The notes under the pieces were generated by a model that was given only the letters and a program-made list of their open reading frames with translations, ran no database searches and was not told where the DNA came from. Of a stretch of 64,000 nt of DNA, positions 11,182 through 22,611 are shown piece by piece; position 1 is the stretch's first letter, and every line of letters begins with the position of its first letter. Location: NCBI GenBank assembly GCA_954871525.1, contig OX940869.1, forward strand, positions 21,728,001 through 21,792,000. The letters run 5' to 3'. A program made the position numbers and the translations under genes. The DNA comes from Parietaria judaica. Taxonomy: Eukaryota > Streptophyta > Magnoliopsida > Rosales > Urticaceae.

Positions 11182-12164
11182 ATCCGAGTGCAAGTGGACC
11201 TGGGTTTAAACTTGAATGGCCCATGTGTGATTTTTAATAGGATTTAATAATATTAATTTTTATTTTTAATTAAAATTTAAGAATTAAATTAATCATTTTT
11301 TATTATTTAATTAAATAAAATATGGATGTTATTTCTGGATAAATAAGATGTCTTATTTTAATTCATAAATTAAAATATGGATGATAATTCTTTTTAGAAT
11401 GATATTATTGTCTTATTTTAATTTTCATAAATAATTATTAAAGGGCATAAAATATATAAATGATAATTCTTAGAGAATAAATATCATTGACATATAATTC
11501 TAAATTCATCATAGATATAATTTGTTATAACCTATTTTCATACCCTCGAACATAGTGTCTATGTTTAGATCATTAGTAATATGTCGGAATAGGATGGATA
11601 TAAATAATGAAGAGTAAATAAGATTTATTTATTATCAGTCAGAAAAATTTCAACCGTACAATCTTGCCTGAGAAAGAGGGAATCAAAAGTGGGGCCGATT
11701 TAGCATCCAGTTTTGGGTGACCGGTTGGAACCCCTCCCATCGACCTGGGGAGCGTACGTGTTGACCTATCACTACCGACAAATAATAAATAAATAAGTAG
11801 GCTTAATATATATATTACCTCGGTAATCATAACGCCTTAAGATGAACGTTTAATGTGTCATTAAATAGAGCTTATAATAAGTTTTCATTAACATAGAAAT
11901 TAAAAACGTTATTTTCTAGAATAATGGCAAGTATTGAATAATGTAAAAAGGTCTCCATTATTACTGTCACACGGTCTGCTGACCACACCGCCTCGATTCA
12001 CCCTAGTGTGTCCATTGCCCAAGGAAGGTGTGCTTGTGAAACGTTTGACACCGTGATACTTTCAAAAGAATATGGGGATAGAGGAATCTTGGAAATGGAC
12101 CGCGAGTCACCCTAATGTGACCATTCCCCAAGGACAAGATTTTCAAGACAAATCTGAGAACCGA

Positions 12165-12325
12165 AAAATAATGGATTAAGCTTGCACGGACGTTGATACT
12201 TCCCGACCGTCTATGATTATAGTTAATAATCATAGAGAACTTTGGTAGTTCTTGCTTTGAATATTAACTATAACCATAGACGGTCGGGAAGTATCAACTT
12301 CCGTGCAAGCGTAACCCATTATTTT
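12165..12325. repeat. Long inverted repeat (63-bp arms, 35-nt loop)
   Basis: The left arm is 12165-12227 and the right arm 12263-12325. By eye they are complementary at 59 of 63 positions, with no gaps. The core is cttcccgaccgtctatg on one arm and its complement on the other. Transcribed in either direction it would form a long, nearly perfect hairpin. A tttggtagttctt-ctttgaatatt word follows each arm (near 12241 and 12324), so the right half is also a short direct duplication. Confidence 0.9.
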
Positions 12326-12599
12326 GGTAGTTCTTACTTTGAATATTAATTAAGTTTATGAATAAAACTTAGTTTAACCAAACTACACGGTTGATCCCGC
12401 TGAGTTACCTTAGAGTGACCATTCCCTAAGGACAGAAACGACGTGTATAGTCGGATAAATTATCACGAAATAGTTAATAGGTTTAGTTAACATTTTCCTG
12501 GAACATGTTTGCATCATGTAACTATTTCTAACGTAATTTTCCTAAAACATTCTACCTATAATAAAGTTTAATAAGTTTTATTTTCAATGCCAGTTTAAT

Positions 12600-13410
12600 A
12601 TGTCTGACCCCATTAACATATCAGATGATGAATAAGACTTTGTGAACTCTAATTCACCATCTGAGCTTGAGCCACCGATATTTGAGGATGATACTGATTG
12701 GTACAGGTTTGACCACGAGTACGAGTTACTCAGTCACCTTTTTTACCAGTATCCAAATAAAAGTCAATCCTTCAAAGATGCGTTGCACAGAGCCTCAATA
12801 GGTCAAATAGGAAGGCTGATGAAAAAGGTGAATAAAGTAACAAATTTTGTCACATAGGCAATTGCAAAAGATAACAAGCGTAAAACTGAATCGAAAGTTG
12901 AACCTGGAAGAAAGGAAAGAAAGGTTGGTTTGTCCACAATGTGCTTCCAGTGTGGAACAAGGAAAAGAGTGCGTGGTCAGCTTCTATGCGAATTACACGT
13001 CAGTTCACCAAAGGGTAAAACATCTCCTGAATATTATATTATATTTTATTAGAGAGATTACATCTCAGATACATAGATTAAAATTCTAATCATTGTAATA
13101 TTTTCCTCTTACAAAATTGGCTTCTGCGAAAGAAAAAAATGGACATGAAGCTTTATGCATTCAATGCTGGCTCAAACCAAGAGCAAACGGGCATACAATG
13201 TACCATGAACATGTGCGGGCTTGGAGAGGTAAAAACTCTTCTGTTAACCCCAAATTAGTTTGTAATGGAGAGATTTTATCTCAGATCCATAGATTAAATA
13301 CTAACGTTTGTTTATTTGTTTTCTTTTTGAGGTGGCAGCAGAAGCTCTATGGATGGGAGCTCTGCAGAGAACGATTGCGGCTAGTAATCGAGTTTCTCAA
13401 ATAAGGGAAC
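12600..13410 (+). pseudogene. Unrecognised exon-like gene fragment with duplicated CxxC modules
   Basis: After an ATG at 12600 the frame encodes an acidic peptide (PPIFEDDTDWYRFDHEY) with an early TAA. Two later blocks, about 12876-13015 and 13117-13230, encode related modules: CFQCGTRKRVRGQLLCELH and CIQCWLKPRANGHTMYHEH. Each is followed by a gtaaaa donor-like site and then by a similar AT-rich segment (agagatt-atctcagat-catagatta). A last block from about 13333 encodes AAEALWMGALQRTIAASN. I do not recognise the family. The layout suggests a captured multi-exon host gene piece with one exon and its intron duplicated. The CxxC...CxxH spacing hints at zinc binding in module 1 only, and the second module has lost the third Cys. 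Confidence 0.35.
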
Positions 13411-13719
13411 CAGCTTTAAGTTTATTTCGATTTAAGTTTATTGTTATTTATTTTTGCATTGTAAAGACCTCGTTTTATTTTTGGATAAATTAATTGCATG
13501 GAATAATTCTTTATTAATAAGAGTGTTATCTTTTCTTTGAATTATTTTGCAATATCCAGATAAAAATAAATAATGTAAAGTGTTGCTTTTAACCTATAGT
13601 CTTTATATACTCTAAAGTTGAATATCATTTTTAATCTTGGTGATTAATAGATAGTGAAATCAGAGTTAATTATTTCACAAAGAAATAATTATGTGACAAA
13701 TTCACAACTTCACCAACCG

Positions 13720-15072
13720 TGAATGTTGTCGAAGAGAGTGCGGAAACCTCGGTCCCAAATTAGAACTCAGGGGTACTCAGACGTAGTGGGAGGCTCAAAA
13801 GACCGGTTGAACGCTACCAGCACACCCAGTTAGAGTTTCACTTAGCTGTAACTAAACTAGTGATGAAGATCACATAGGCTTCAAGCAAGCTATGGTTGAT
13901 CCTGATAAGAGGGAATGGCAGGAAGCCATGAACCAATAAATAGAATCAATGGATTCTAACCATGTCTAAGAACTTGTAGACTTCGCGGATAGCTTCAAAA
14001 CCATTGGCTGCAAGTGGGTATAAAAGAAGAAGAGAGGAGTGGACAAGAACATTGAAACCTTCAAGGCTAGACTAGTGGCAAAGGATTTTACCCAGACATA
14101 AGGTATTAATTTTGATGAGACCTTCGATCCAGTCGCTAAGTACAAGTAAATTACGAGATTTGGCAGATGGACGTCAAAATATCTTTCCTAAATGAGTACA
14201 GTAACGAGTACATCTATATGGACCAACCAGAAGGGTTCGTGCAAAAGGATCAAGAAGGGAAGTTTTGCAGGTTACTCAAATCCATTTGTGCATTGAAGCA
14301 AGCTTCTAGATCCTGGAATCTAAGGTTTTATGAGACCATCAAGACCTATGGATTTGTGCAAAATATTAGTGAGGCCTAAATTTATAAACTCAATGATGAT
14401 TCCTTGGAGATATTCCTTGTTCTATAGGTCGACGATATTCTTCTAATTGGAAACAATGTGAAGAGGCTATCGGACGTGAAAGCGTGGTTATCTACGCAAT
14501 TCCAAATGAAGGATATGAGAGATGTCAACTATGTTCTTGGGATCCATATCTTTAGGGATCGCAGCAATAGGCTTTTAACTTTATCGCAAGAAACCTACAT
14601 TGATACGGTGCTTGACCGTTTTGCATCGGCAAACTCCAAGGTAGGTTATTTACCGACCAGGTATGGAGTCGTCCTTGATAGGAAACAATGCCCTACTTTT
14701 CCGAAAGAGCAAGACGAGATGAGGCGGGTACCCTATGCTTCAGCAGTGGGAAGTCTGATGTACACTATGCATTGTACTAGGAAAGACATCTGTTACCTTG
14801 GTATGGCTCACTAGACAGCAGTGAAGAATATTCACAAGTATCTTCGCAGAACGAGAGACTATATGTTAGTGTTTTTAGGATCAGAACTGAATCCACTAGG
14901 TTACACTGACAGAGACGCGAGAAAGTCAGCGTCAGGAGCAGTGTTCACCCTTGCCGGTGGAGCGATATTCTAGAAAAGCGTTACACAATCTGGTATCACA
15001 GATTTCACAATGGAAGCTGAATACGTGGTAGCGTTTGAGGCATACAAAGAGTCAGTTTGGCTTAAGGATGCA
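13720..15072 (+). pseudogene. Copia reverse transcriptase/RNase H relic (copy d)
   Basis: This is a broken Ty1/copia pol 3' half. Recognisable blocks in order are the RT N-terminal part (WQEAMNQ, FKARLVAKDF), MDVKISFLN, the LKQASRSWNLRF region, VDDILLIGN, the LGIHIFRDRSNRLLTLSQ region, PYASAVGSLMYTMHCTR, and RNase H (AGGAIF, TMEAEYV). Several in-frame stops (for example near 14377, 14427, 14812 and 14971) and a deletion around RNase H make it non-functional. The sequence is close to the minus-strand copy at 61885-62961, so both belong to one family of Tork/Angela type (lineage inferred from motif wording). Confidence 0.85.
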
Positions 15073-15281
15073 ATTATGTTATTATTATCACAACCGAGTC
15101 ATTGTGAGGAAGAATTAGTAAGCATGATAAATATACTTAAACATCTGTGACCTGATTAACTGGGTGGGAGCCCATTAATCGGATAAGGTCATTAATGTGA
15201 CTAAGTGATATAATCCTATTTTAGATTAAGTGTGTGTCACACTCAGTAGAAGTGCATTAAGTATGAAGCGTCTTCATACTG
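15060..15281 (+). mobile_element. 3' LTR fragment of copia copy d
   Basis: From aaggatgcaattatg to cttcatactg the sequence matches the reverse complement of 61205-61400. The RNase H relic passes straight into mid-LTR sequence, so the 3' end of pol, the polypurine tract and the LTR start have been deleted. The LTR itself is cut off at 15281, where unrelated sequence begins. Confidence 0.7.
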
Positions 15282-15650
15282 TGGGGCTTGAAGGGGTTCG
15301 CTGCCGTGGCATTCTTTTCTGTTGCAACGTTAGGTTGTGTCGTCTTTTTTGTCGAATTGCCTCCTATTTGAATCGCCAGTGGGCTAGTTGGGGAGCGAGC
15401 CCTAGCTACCATCGTCCCTTCCAAATCATGCAACATCCACGCAATCAATGCCGCTTTGCGAGCTTTGGAGGCAGCTATCTCAGGGACAATCGCCTCTAAT
15501 TTTCCCAAACGCTCACCAAGTCGCTATTTTTTAACCGGATAAGACCTCTACAAAATCCTCCTACGTGATGACTCCTTGATCGAACAAAGCCATATTCACA
15601 TAAGAAATCATTCGCTCTGCCTTTTTCTCCATTGTCGGTTCTGTCATCGT
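15250..15650 (-). pseudogene. Gag-like leader coding remnant on the minus strand
   Basis: Read leftward from the primer-binding site at 15656-15667, the minus strand encodes a short frame (AERMISYVNMALFDQG) and then, with breaks, LEAIVPEIAASKARKAALIA. Position and composition fit the start of a retrotransposon gag, but I cannot assign the family. Several stops interrupt it. Confidence 0.3.
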
Positions 15651-15655
15651 GATTG

Positions 15656-15667
15656 GCTCTGATACCA
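15656..15667 (-). other. Primer-binding site, initiator tRNA-Met type
   Basis: On the minus strand this reads TGGTATCAGAGC, an exact match to the common plant LTR-retroelement site. It lies three bases from the TG...CA-type LTR end at 15671. Confidence 0.75.
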
Positions 15668-15670
15668 AAT

Positions 15671-16200
15671 TGATTTGAGCCCGGGTTTGAGCTCGTGTAA
15701 TTGATGTCTGTTCCTCGAAGAGAGGGAGAGGGGGGAGGGAGGAGAGAGAAATATTCTTTCGTAAACCCTACTCTCGATTAAGGATTAAAGTTTATGATTG
15801 GAAGCTAATTTTATTTCATAATCAAAGGACTATATATAGTCCGATAACAAACCCTTTCAAAACGGAAAAAATTTAAACCAAAAAAGAAAATTGACTTAAC
15901 GACCAAATAAAATAATAAATAAAAAACGGAAAGCAATAAAAGAACCCGATTTCTCCCTTGATCCGATCCTATCCACTTGAACTTGCAATCCGACTTGCCA
16001 CGTTTCTTTGATGATTTGTGTTCCGGAAACGGAAGTCCGTACGATTTCGTCCATTTATATTTAGTATAAATGGACAAATATTTTACCATTAATTCTTGAT
16101 AAAAACCAAGTGGGCTTACCATATTGTTCAAAGTATATTTAACATTTCTGGCCCAACATGAGTTGGGGCATTTTGCAGGGGCCAACTTAGTTGAAAGAAG
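15671..16200 (-). mobile_element. LTR remnant of a minus-strand retroelement
   Basis: It starts with TG beside the primer-binding site. It contains a palindromic ggactatatatagtcc TATA region (15825-15843) and a GA-rich leader at 15718-15750, as in an LTR read on the minus strand. Its far end could not be placed, and no second copy or target duplication was found. Confidence 0.45.
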
Positions 16201-16757
16201 TCAATTATTTCTTGCCGCTTTTTCGGAACAGCCTGTATATCTCGCCTCATCGATGCTGTTATAATAGAAATCTTGAAGATCTTATCGCATGGTCACTAAG
16301 TCATCGTCTCAAGCTTCAATTTGATATATAGAATGTGCAAATCCGACGTCAGCAAGAACTTATGGCTTCCCGAAGACAGCATGCCGAATCTGGTCGCCCT
16401 AGCGACGAAATGGTTGCCCACAACGACGAGCTAGTCAAACGATGAGCTGGTCACCTTTTCAATGATCTGGACGCCAACAGCATCAAATACACCAAATAAA
16501 GGCTCATTCAAGCACCTTAAAGCACATAACTGATGTACGACAATCAGTGGTAGAATTCGAGGAAGATTTCAACTCAAGGAAATGAATCAAAGGCTCATTT
16601 TACTTGGCGGATTGAAGACAAATATTCAAAGTTAATGACTATAAATATACAGCTTCTACATTAGTTTTAAGACTCACTCTCTCTCTCCTTTTGGGCTGGG
16701 CTTAGCTTAGAGAATCACTCATTGTATAAAGAAATACTTATTCTTTTCCATTGTTCA
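16201..16757. other. Unassigned repeat-like sequence
   Basis: No gene seen. A TATA-like taaatatacagc at 16641 and a CT-rich tract at 16676-16690 resemble the 3' part of another LTR. No partner was found. Confidence 0.3.
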
Positions 16758-16762
16758 TGTAC

Positions 16763-17547
16763 TGTTGGAATTTATTCATGATAAATTCCTAATAAATGTT
16801 CTAATAAATGAGTAAGTGTAATGTGTTATGTGGAGAGTGTCTATTGGAATATGGAAAGTCCCACATTGGTTAAATACAAAGATTTTTTGCAATATATAAG
16901 GAAAACATCAATGAGGTGAGCTCAACATGTGGCATAGTGATAAGTGTGCCACATGGATGCCGTGCGGAGGCGAGGTGGCGAGATCATGCCACCTCACGCT
17001 TTCGCAACGCCGCCCTCGCCGGTGTCGCCACGGGCTCGGGTGTGTGGGCGTGGGCGTAGAGGCGCTAGTGGCGTCATGTAGGTGCACTTAAGCACGTGGC
17101 ATCGGGCGAGCGGCGTAGGCTCAGGTCTCGGGCTATCTCGCGACGTTCTTGCCTCGCCACGTGTCAGTCAGTAGTTACTAGCCGCTGGGGGCGGTTTCTG
17201 ACCGTTTTTCGTTTTTCTTATTCAGACCAATAACTGTCATTTTTGAAGGGTCACTACCTTCATAAAATAACTGTTTCGGGTCTATTTAATTTTGTGTTTG
17301 AAACAAAAATTTATATTAAGTTCTCTGTATCATTTCCACTCACTGAAAAACACTTCCAGAAACGCGTTCTTGCATAGGGTCGGAATTTCGCTTCGTCTTA
17401 CGATTTCCCAGCCAAAGGCTTGTCTTATCCTGGGTGTTCTTGCAAGCAGACTCGAAGAAGTTTTTGAGTGCTCGAAACACTATTAGGAAAGTGATCATAT
17501 ACGCGATTCAAGCTGTGACGTTTTCAACCTCGAAGAAATTTCCAATA
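16763..17547 (+). mobile_element. 5' LTR of copia copy c
   Basis: It begins TGTTGGAATTTATTC and ends CCAATA, a mutated CCAACA. It has a TATA-like aatatataagg at 16891 and a GC-rich downstream region. It is similar throughout to 19108-19908. Confidence 0.85.
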
Positions 17548-17603
17548 GTCTAATGGTGAGTTCGATCATTGCCACCGACGATTCTGTTTGAAGCATCGAG
17601 GTG

Positions 17604-18320
17604 ATGAACCAAGACCTCGTGAAGCTTGACCATTCCGACGGGACAAATTTCACCCGTTGGCAAGACAAGATGATCTTCCTCCTGACGGCCATGAACATCT
17701 TGTATGTTCTCGACCCGGAGTTGAAGCCCATTCCTGAACCAAAGGATGACGATAACGACGAGATCAAGGCGGAGCGCAAAAAGTGCAAGGAGGATGAACT
17801 GATGTGCCGCGGTCACATTCTGAACACGCTCTCTGACCGTCTCTATGATCTCTACACAGACAACACTTCGGCGGTCGAAATCTGGAAGGCCCTTGAGTTT
17901 ACATTTCGGGCATAGGAGGAAGGTACGAAAAAGTTTCTCATATTCGAGTACTTTGATTTCAAAATGTCCGATGCAAAGCCGATCCTTGCCCAAGTGCACG
18001 AATTGGGCCGTGAATATTGAGATTACGGAACATTTCCAAGTCGGTGCAATTATTACGAAATTGCTGTCGTCTTGGAAGAGTTATCAGAAGAAATTACTTC
18101 ACAATTCCGAGGATTTCTCACTGGAACATATCCAGAAATACCTTCGAATAGAAGAGGAATCGAAGGAGATGGAGAAATCCGATGGCGTAGGAAATTCCAA
18201 GGCCAACGCGGTGAGCGCGAAAGGCAAAAAACACGACGGGAAGAAGAACATTTACGGTCCTAAAAAGGATCAAAAGTTCAAGACTTCCGGTGCTTCGAAG
18301 GGGCCCAACTCCTCCCAAGG
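17604..18320 (+). pseudogene. Copia gag remnant (copy c)
   Basis: It starts MNQDLVKLDHSDGTNFTRW, the usual copia Gag opening in which a peptide binds and positions a DGTNF/W motif. It continues through FLLTAMNILYVLD and the VEIWKALE region. An in-frame TAG at about 17913, then a TGA after LGREY near 18018, and a frame change into HFQVGAIITKLLSSW break it. The Lys-rich C-terminus follows, but no CCHC zinc knuckle remains. It encodes capsid protein in intact relatives. Confidence 0.75.
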
Positions 18321-18404
18321 AAGAACCGGTGGAAGTGAACGAACACGCCTAGGCTTAGAGGATTCATCTAAATATGTCTTTTAATTACGTAATGAGTAAA
18401 TAAT

Positions 18405-19090
18405 TAAAGCATAAAGACGAAGCTTATAATGCTTTTAAAGTTTATAAAGCGGAATTGGAAAATCAATTGGGAATAAAAATCAAAGTACTTAGAAGTGACA
18501 GGGGCGGAGAATATTTTCCAAATAATTTTAATGCGTTTTGTGAAGAAAACGGCATTGTACACGAGTGTTCTGCACCACGTACACCACAACAAAACGGGTT
18601 AGCTGAACGAAAAAATAGAACGTATCAAGAGATGATAAATTCTATGTTAATACATTCTGGATTGTCATTTAGTTTGTGGAGTGAAGCTTTGTTATGTGAA
18701 TGTCATATATTGAATAGGATTCCTTTAAAGAAGACTAGTATTTCGCCATACGAACTATGGAAAGGTCGTGCACCGAACATTGGTTACTTTAGAGTGTGGG
18801 GCTGCGTTGCTTATTACAAGAACCTGGATCCGAAAAGGACCAAGTTGGGTCCTCGCGGCATTAAATGTGCTTTTGTAGGTTACGCGGCCAATAGTATGGC
18901 ATATAGACTTCTTGATTTGGAGTCTAATGTGATAAATGAATCACGAGATGTGAAATTCTTTGAGAATCTTATCACAAATGATAAAGATTCTGAGATACCC
19001 ACAAATGAAGAACCTTGCAAGGAGAGATCTTCACGGGTCGTTGAAAAACTACCCGAGCTTCGGATTGGCAAAAGAGTTCGAAAGGCTATT
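18405..19090 (+). pseudogene. Copia integrase C-terminal half (copy c)
   Basis: It opens at KHKDEAYNAFKVYKAELE, within the integrase core. It retains the second catalytic Asp (RSDRGGEY) and the Glu (NGLAERKNRT), then the WSEALLCECHILNRIP region and the Gly-x-Tyr C-terminal block (GIKCAFVGYA). The first catalytic Asp and the zinc-binding N-terminal domain are absent. The frame is open to 19126 but ends at a deletion joining it to sequence just before the 3' LTR. Confidence 0.8.
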
Positions 19091-19107
19091 TTCCCATGTT
19101 CATGTAC

Positions 19108-19908
19108 TGTTGAAATTTATTCATGATAAATTCCCAATAAATGTTCTAATAAATGAGTAAGTGTAATGTGTTGTGTGGAGAGTGTCTATGGGAATATGGA
19201 AAGTCCCACATTGGTTAAATACAAAGATTTTGTGCAATATATAAGGAAAACATTAATGACATAAGCTCAACATGTGGCATAGTGATAAGTGTGCCACATG
19301 GATGCCGTGCGGAGGCGAGGTGGTGAGACCATGCCACCTCACGCTTTCGCAACGCCGCCCTCACCTGTGTCGCCACCGGCGACACCGGCTCGGGCTCGGG
19401 CTCGGGTGCGTAGGCGTAGAGGCGCTAGTGGTGTCTTGTAGGCGCACTTAAGCACGTGGCATCGGGCGAGCGGGGTAGGCTTAGGTCTCGGGCTATCTCA
19501 CGGCGATTCTCGCCTCGCCACGTGTCGATCGGCAGTTACTAGCCGTTGGGGGGTGGTCTTGACCGTTTTTCATTTTCCTTATTCAGACCAATAACTGTCA
19601 TTTTTTAAGGGTCGCTACCTTCATAAAATAATTGTTTCGGGTCTATTTAATTTTGTGTTTGAAAGAGAAATTTATATTAAGTTCTCTGTATCATTTCCAC
19701 TCACTGAAAAACACTTCCAGAAACGCGTTCTTGCTTACGGTCGGAACTTCGCTTCGTCTTGCGATTTCCCGGACAAAGGCTTGTCTTATCCTGGGTGTTC
19801 TTGCAAGCAGACTCGAAGACGTTTTTGAGTGCTCGAAACACTATTAGGAAAGTGATCATATGCGCGATTCAATCCGTGACGTTTTCAACCTCGAAGAAAT
19901 TTCCAACA
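19108..19908 (+). mobile_element. 3' LTR of copia copy c
   Basis: It begins TGTTGAAATTTATTC and ends CCAACA, followed at once by TGTAC. It is slightly longer than the 5' LTR because of small insertions in the GC-rich part (near 19375-19400). No polypurine tract precedes it. Instead the preceding bases resemble the 5' flank. Confidence 0.85.
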
Positions 19909-19913
19909 TGTAC

Positions 19914-22569
19914 TTGCTTGTATCTTTTACCTCCAAAAATGAATAACATAACATAGGACGTAGCCATCAAAATGGGGTGAACCTCTTTATAAAAAATTTC
20001 TTTGTCTCTCACTTTATCCATACAAAAATCACCCGATTCGTCCCAAATAGCCCATCTTATTCAACGCGGTCTAGTTTAAACAGAAATACCCGAGCTCTAA
20101 GGTAATATAAATTCGGAATGACGCCAATCGTAACTCCGTGACTGAATTTTCACCTCAACATATACAATTTGTCAAAGCAATATTTTCAAGTACGCTTTGG
20201 TTTTGCGTTGAGACCTGTTAATTCTATTACTCATCTTCTTCTTAGAGCAGCCTATTTTTTTTCTGATCTTCTCTTTTAACTATAACTAAGATATATCTAG
20301 TTGATTTAAAAAGAAAAAAAATAACAAAGTATTTTTTCGCTAAGAATGGTTCAATTAAAACAGAATATGGATTACAATTAGGAAACTGAATCAAACATAA
20401 CTTAGAATTAAAAGATTAAAAAAAAAAAAAAACACGGCCATATTCCAAGAAGATCTAATCTATTATGTTTCCATGCCATTGCATAACTTTTTTTTTTTTT
20501 TTTGACACAACAAAGCAAAATGAGGAAACACAGCTTGGTTGCCCAATAAAGAGGACCAAAAGAGAAAAAGAAAGTGTGAGAATGGCCAACTTTTGAGATA
20601 GATTCAACGACAAGAATGACCCCATCAACATGTGTGTTCTTCCATCATTAACCCTGAAATCCCTCACATAATAACCTCTATTATCATCTTACCTTTGTTT
20701 CATGCATGTTTCCATGATGATGACAAGAAAAAAAAAAAAAAAAAGTCTCTCAAAGCTATTAAATTGCTTTGATTAGTCCTCAACTATATCCTAGGAATTC
20801 CTCTACATTCATTGATTTTCGAACCAATATGATACCACAATAAATCCACATTAATTCTAAATGGTGTTAATCTCGTTTAATCGAAAAAGCATTATGTGCT
20901 CTTTACGCTAATGATTATCTCAAAGTTTTGTCAGGATAATTATTGAGGGCGTTTTGAGCTCTCAACAATCACATGGTTTGACCCTTTGTTTTTCAAGAAA
21001 AGGATTCGGTTTCTCTCGTTGATTAACTAGAAGACTTCGAAGATTACGATGTAGAATGATGTTTATTTTTTCTCTTGCTATTGTGAATACAAGCTCTCTT
21101 CCTTTCTCTCTCTTTCTCTCTTTTTCCAGTTTTTTCATCCTCCTTCCAAATGACGTTTTTCTTGCCTTTTATGGCCCTAACTAATAGCTCGCTTTCCCGC
21201 CATTCTTCACCTCCCATCGTCCTTTCATTCGGGGTGGTTGACAAGGGCATGGTCGGCCTCGTAACTTGTGCCAGCGGGGATTACCGATCATGCTGGGTGG
21301 TTGGGGTAGGTATGGAGCTCATTAAATGCTCGTCACATCGGTTGTCAACCCACGCCGCAGGGCTGCTGTCGACGCCTCTGGCGGCTCCTGGCATCCATCA
21401 TTCTCCTCGCGAGGCCTGGCATTCCTCTCATCGACCTTCCAGCATGCCGTCGCCCTCGGTTTCTCCCGCCGACTTTTGGTACTTACGCCTTGTGATGTCC
21501 TGACTTCCCCCTCTCTCGTCGGCTTCACGACGTCGCCTCACCGATTATCAACAGGTGTCGCCTGTTTCTTCATTAAAGTGGATCCGACCGGATCCGACCT
21601 TAACAATAACTAACTAACTAAATGTGTTTGCTGCTAACTGTCTACTATACTTTTGTATTTGAAGTGATTCTATTAAAACCAAAAGTAAATATATATAGTA
21701 AAATCTTTAAAAACAAATTATTTTGTTTAAAATTTAAATAATTTATTAAAATTTCAAGTTTCTCTTATGTTTTAATAAAGGGATATTGCCCGCGGCATGG
21801 TCTAAAGTGAAAAATAACAATAAAAGTATTCAGAGTTTATAAAATTAAAACGGCATACTTCCGACCCTCTTTTTTTATGGATGTTTGCCAAATGCCACAT
21901 GGCATCAAGTTGACCGAAATATTCGTCGCCTCAATATTATCCAATGTCCATCGACCAAGTAACATTCGACCAACGCCCGTAAAAAAAATGATTGAAAAAT
22001 ATTTGTCCCTTAGTTAGTCAAAGTTTCCGCAATTATGCCGCAAATAACCCACGGATAAGTTCTCTACATCTCATCATATCATCCTATATTTGTGGGCCCT
22101 TGAAACTAGGTCCAAACAAAGCTGATGTAGTTATTCCATGTCGTTATTAACTGTTTCCTCATACAAACGACCATGTGTCGTTTGTTGCTCAACAGATGTG
22201 TTGTTCGACAGTTGGTCTGCTCGCTCTCTCTCTCTCCACTCAACCAGAGAACATGACTCATGAGAGAGAAAGCTCTCAAACTCGTCTCTTCTCATCGAGG
22301 ACGACAACAATGGCAACGGATACTTTCCACCTTTTTCCCCAGCAAAACTCATCTAAAGCAAAAGAAGAAAAAGCAAAATCCAAGTCCCAAAGTAACTCTC
22401 TTTCTCTCTCTCACACAAACATAATAATAACAAAGCGCGCCAAAAAAAAAAAAAAAAAAAAAAGCAGGCAAGCCATGGGAGCACCCTTTGGCCCCACCGT
22501 GCTCTTCCCTTTCCTTTCGGACCGTTTTCATTTTTTCTTCTATTTCTTTGCACGCACAGAGAGAGGTTC

Positions 22570-22611
<42 letters not shown>

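Larger units (their letters stand above)
10775..12599 (+). other. Non-coding interior of copia copy d
   Basis: No gag reading frame was found where one is expected. The stretch holds a GC-rich island (10918-11200), a three-fold TGACCATTCCC-type motif and the long hairpin at 12165-12325. The rest is AT-rich filler. Confidence 0.5.
16763..19908 (+). mobile_element. Deleted copia element (copy c), target duplication TGTAC
   Basis: Two direct LTRs flank gag and integrase remnants. Both start TGTTG. TGTAC occurs at 16758-16762 and at 19909-19913, which is a 5-bp target duplication. The interior is only about 1.56 kb: protease, the N-terminal integrase half, RT and RNase H are all missing, so the copy is non-autonomous by deletion. 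Confidence 0.85.

Noticed and set aside
21150..21613. GC-richer segment with three overlapping frames of 70-117 codons
   Set aside because: No frame stands out, no motif is recognised and there are no splice-linked extensions. Not supported as a gene.
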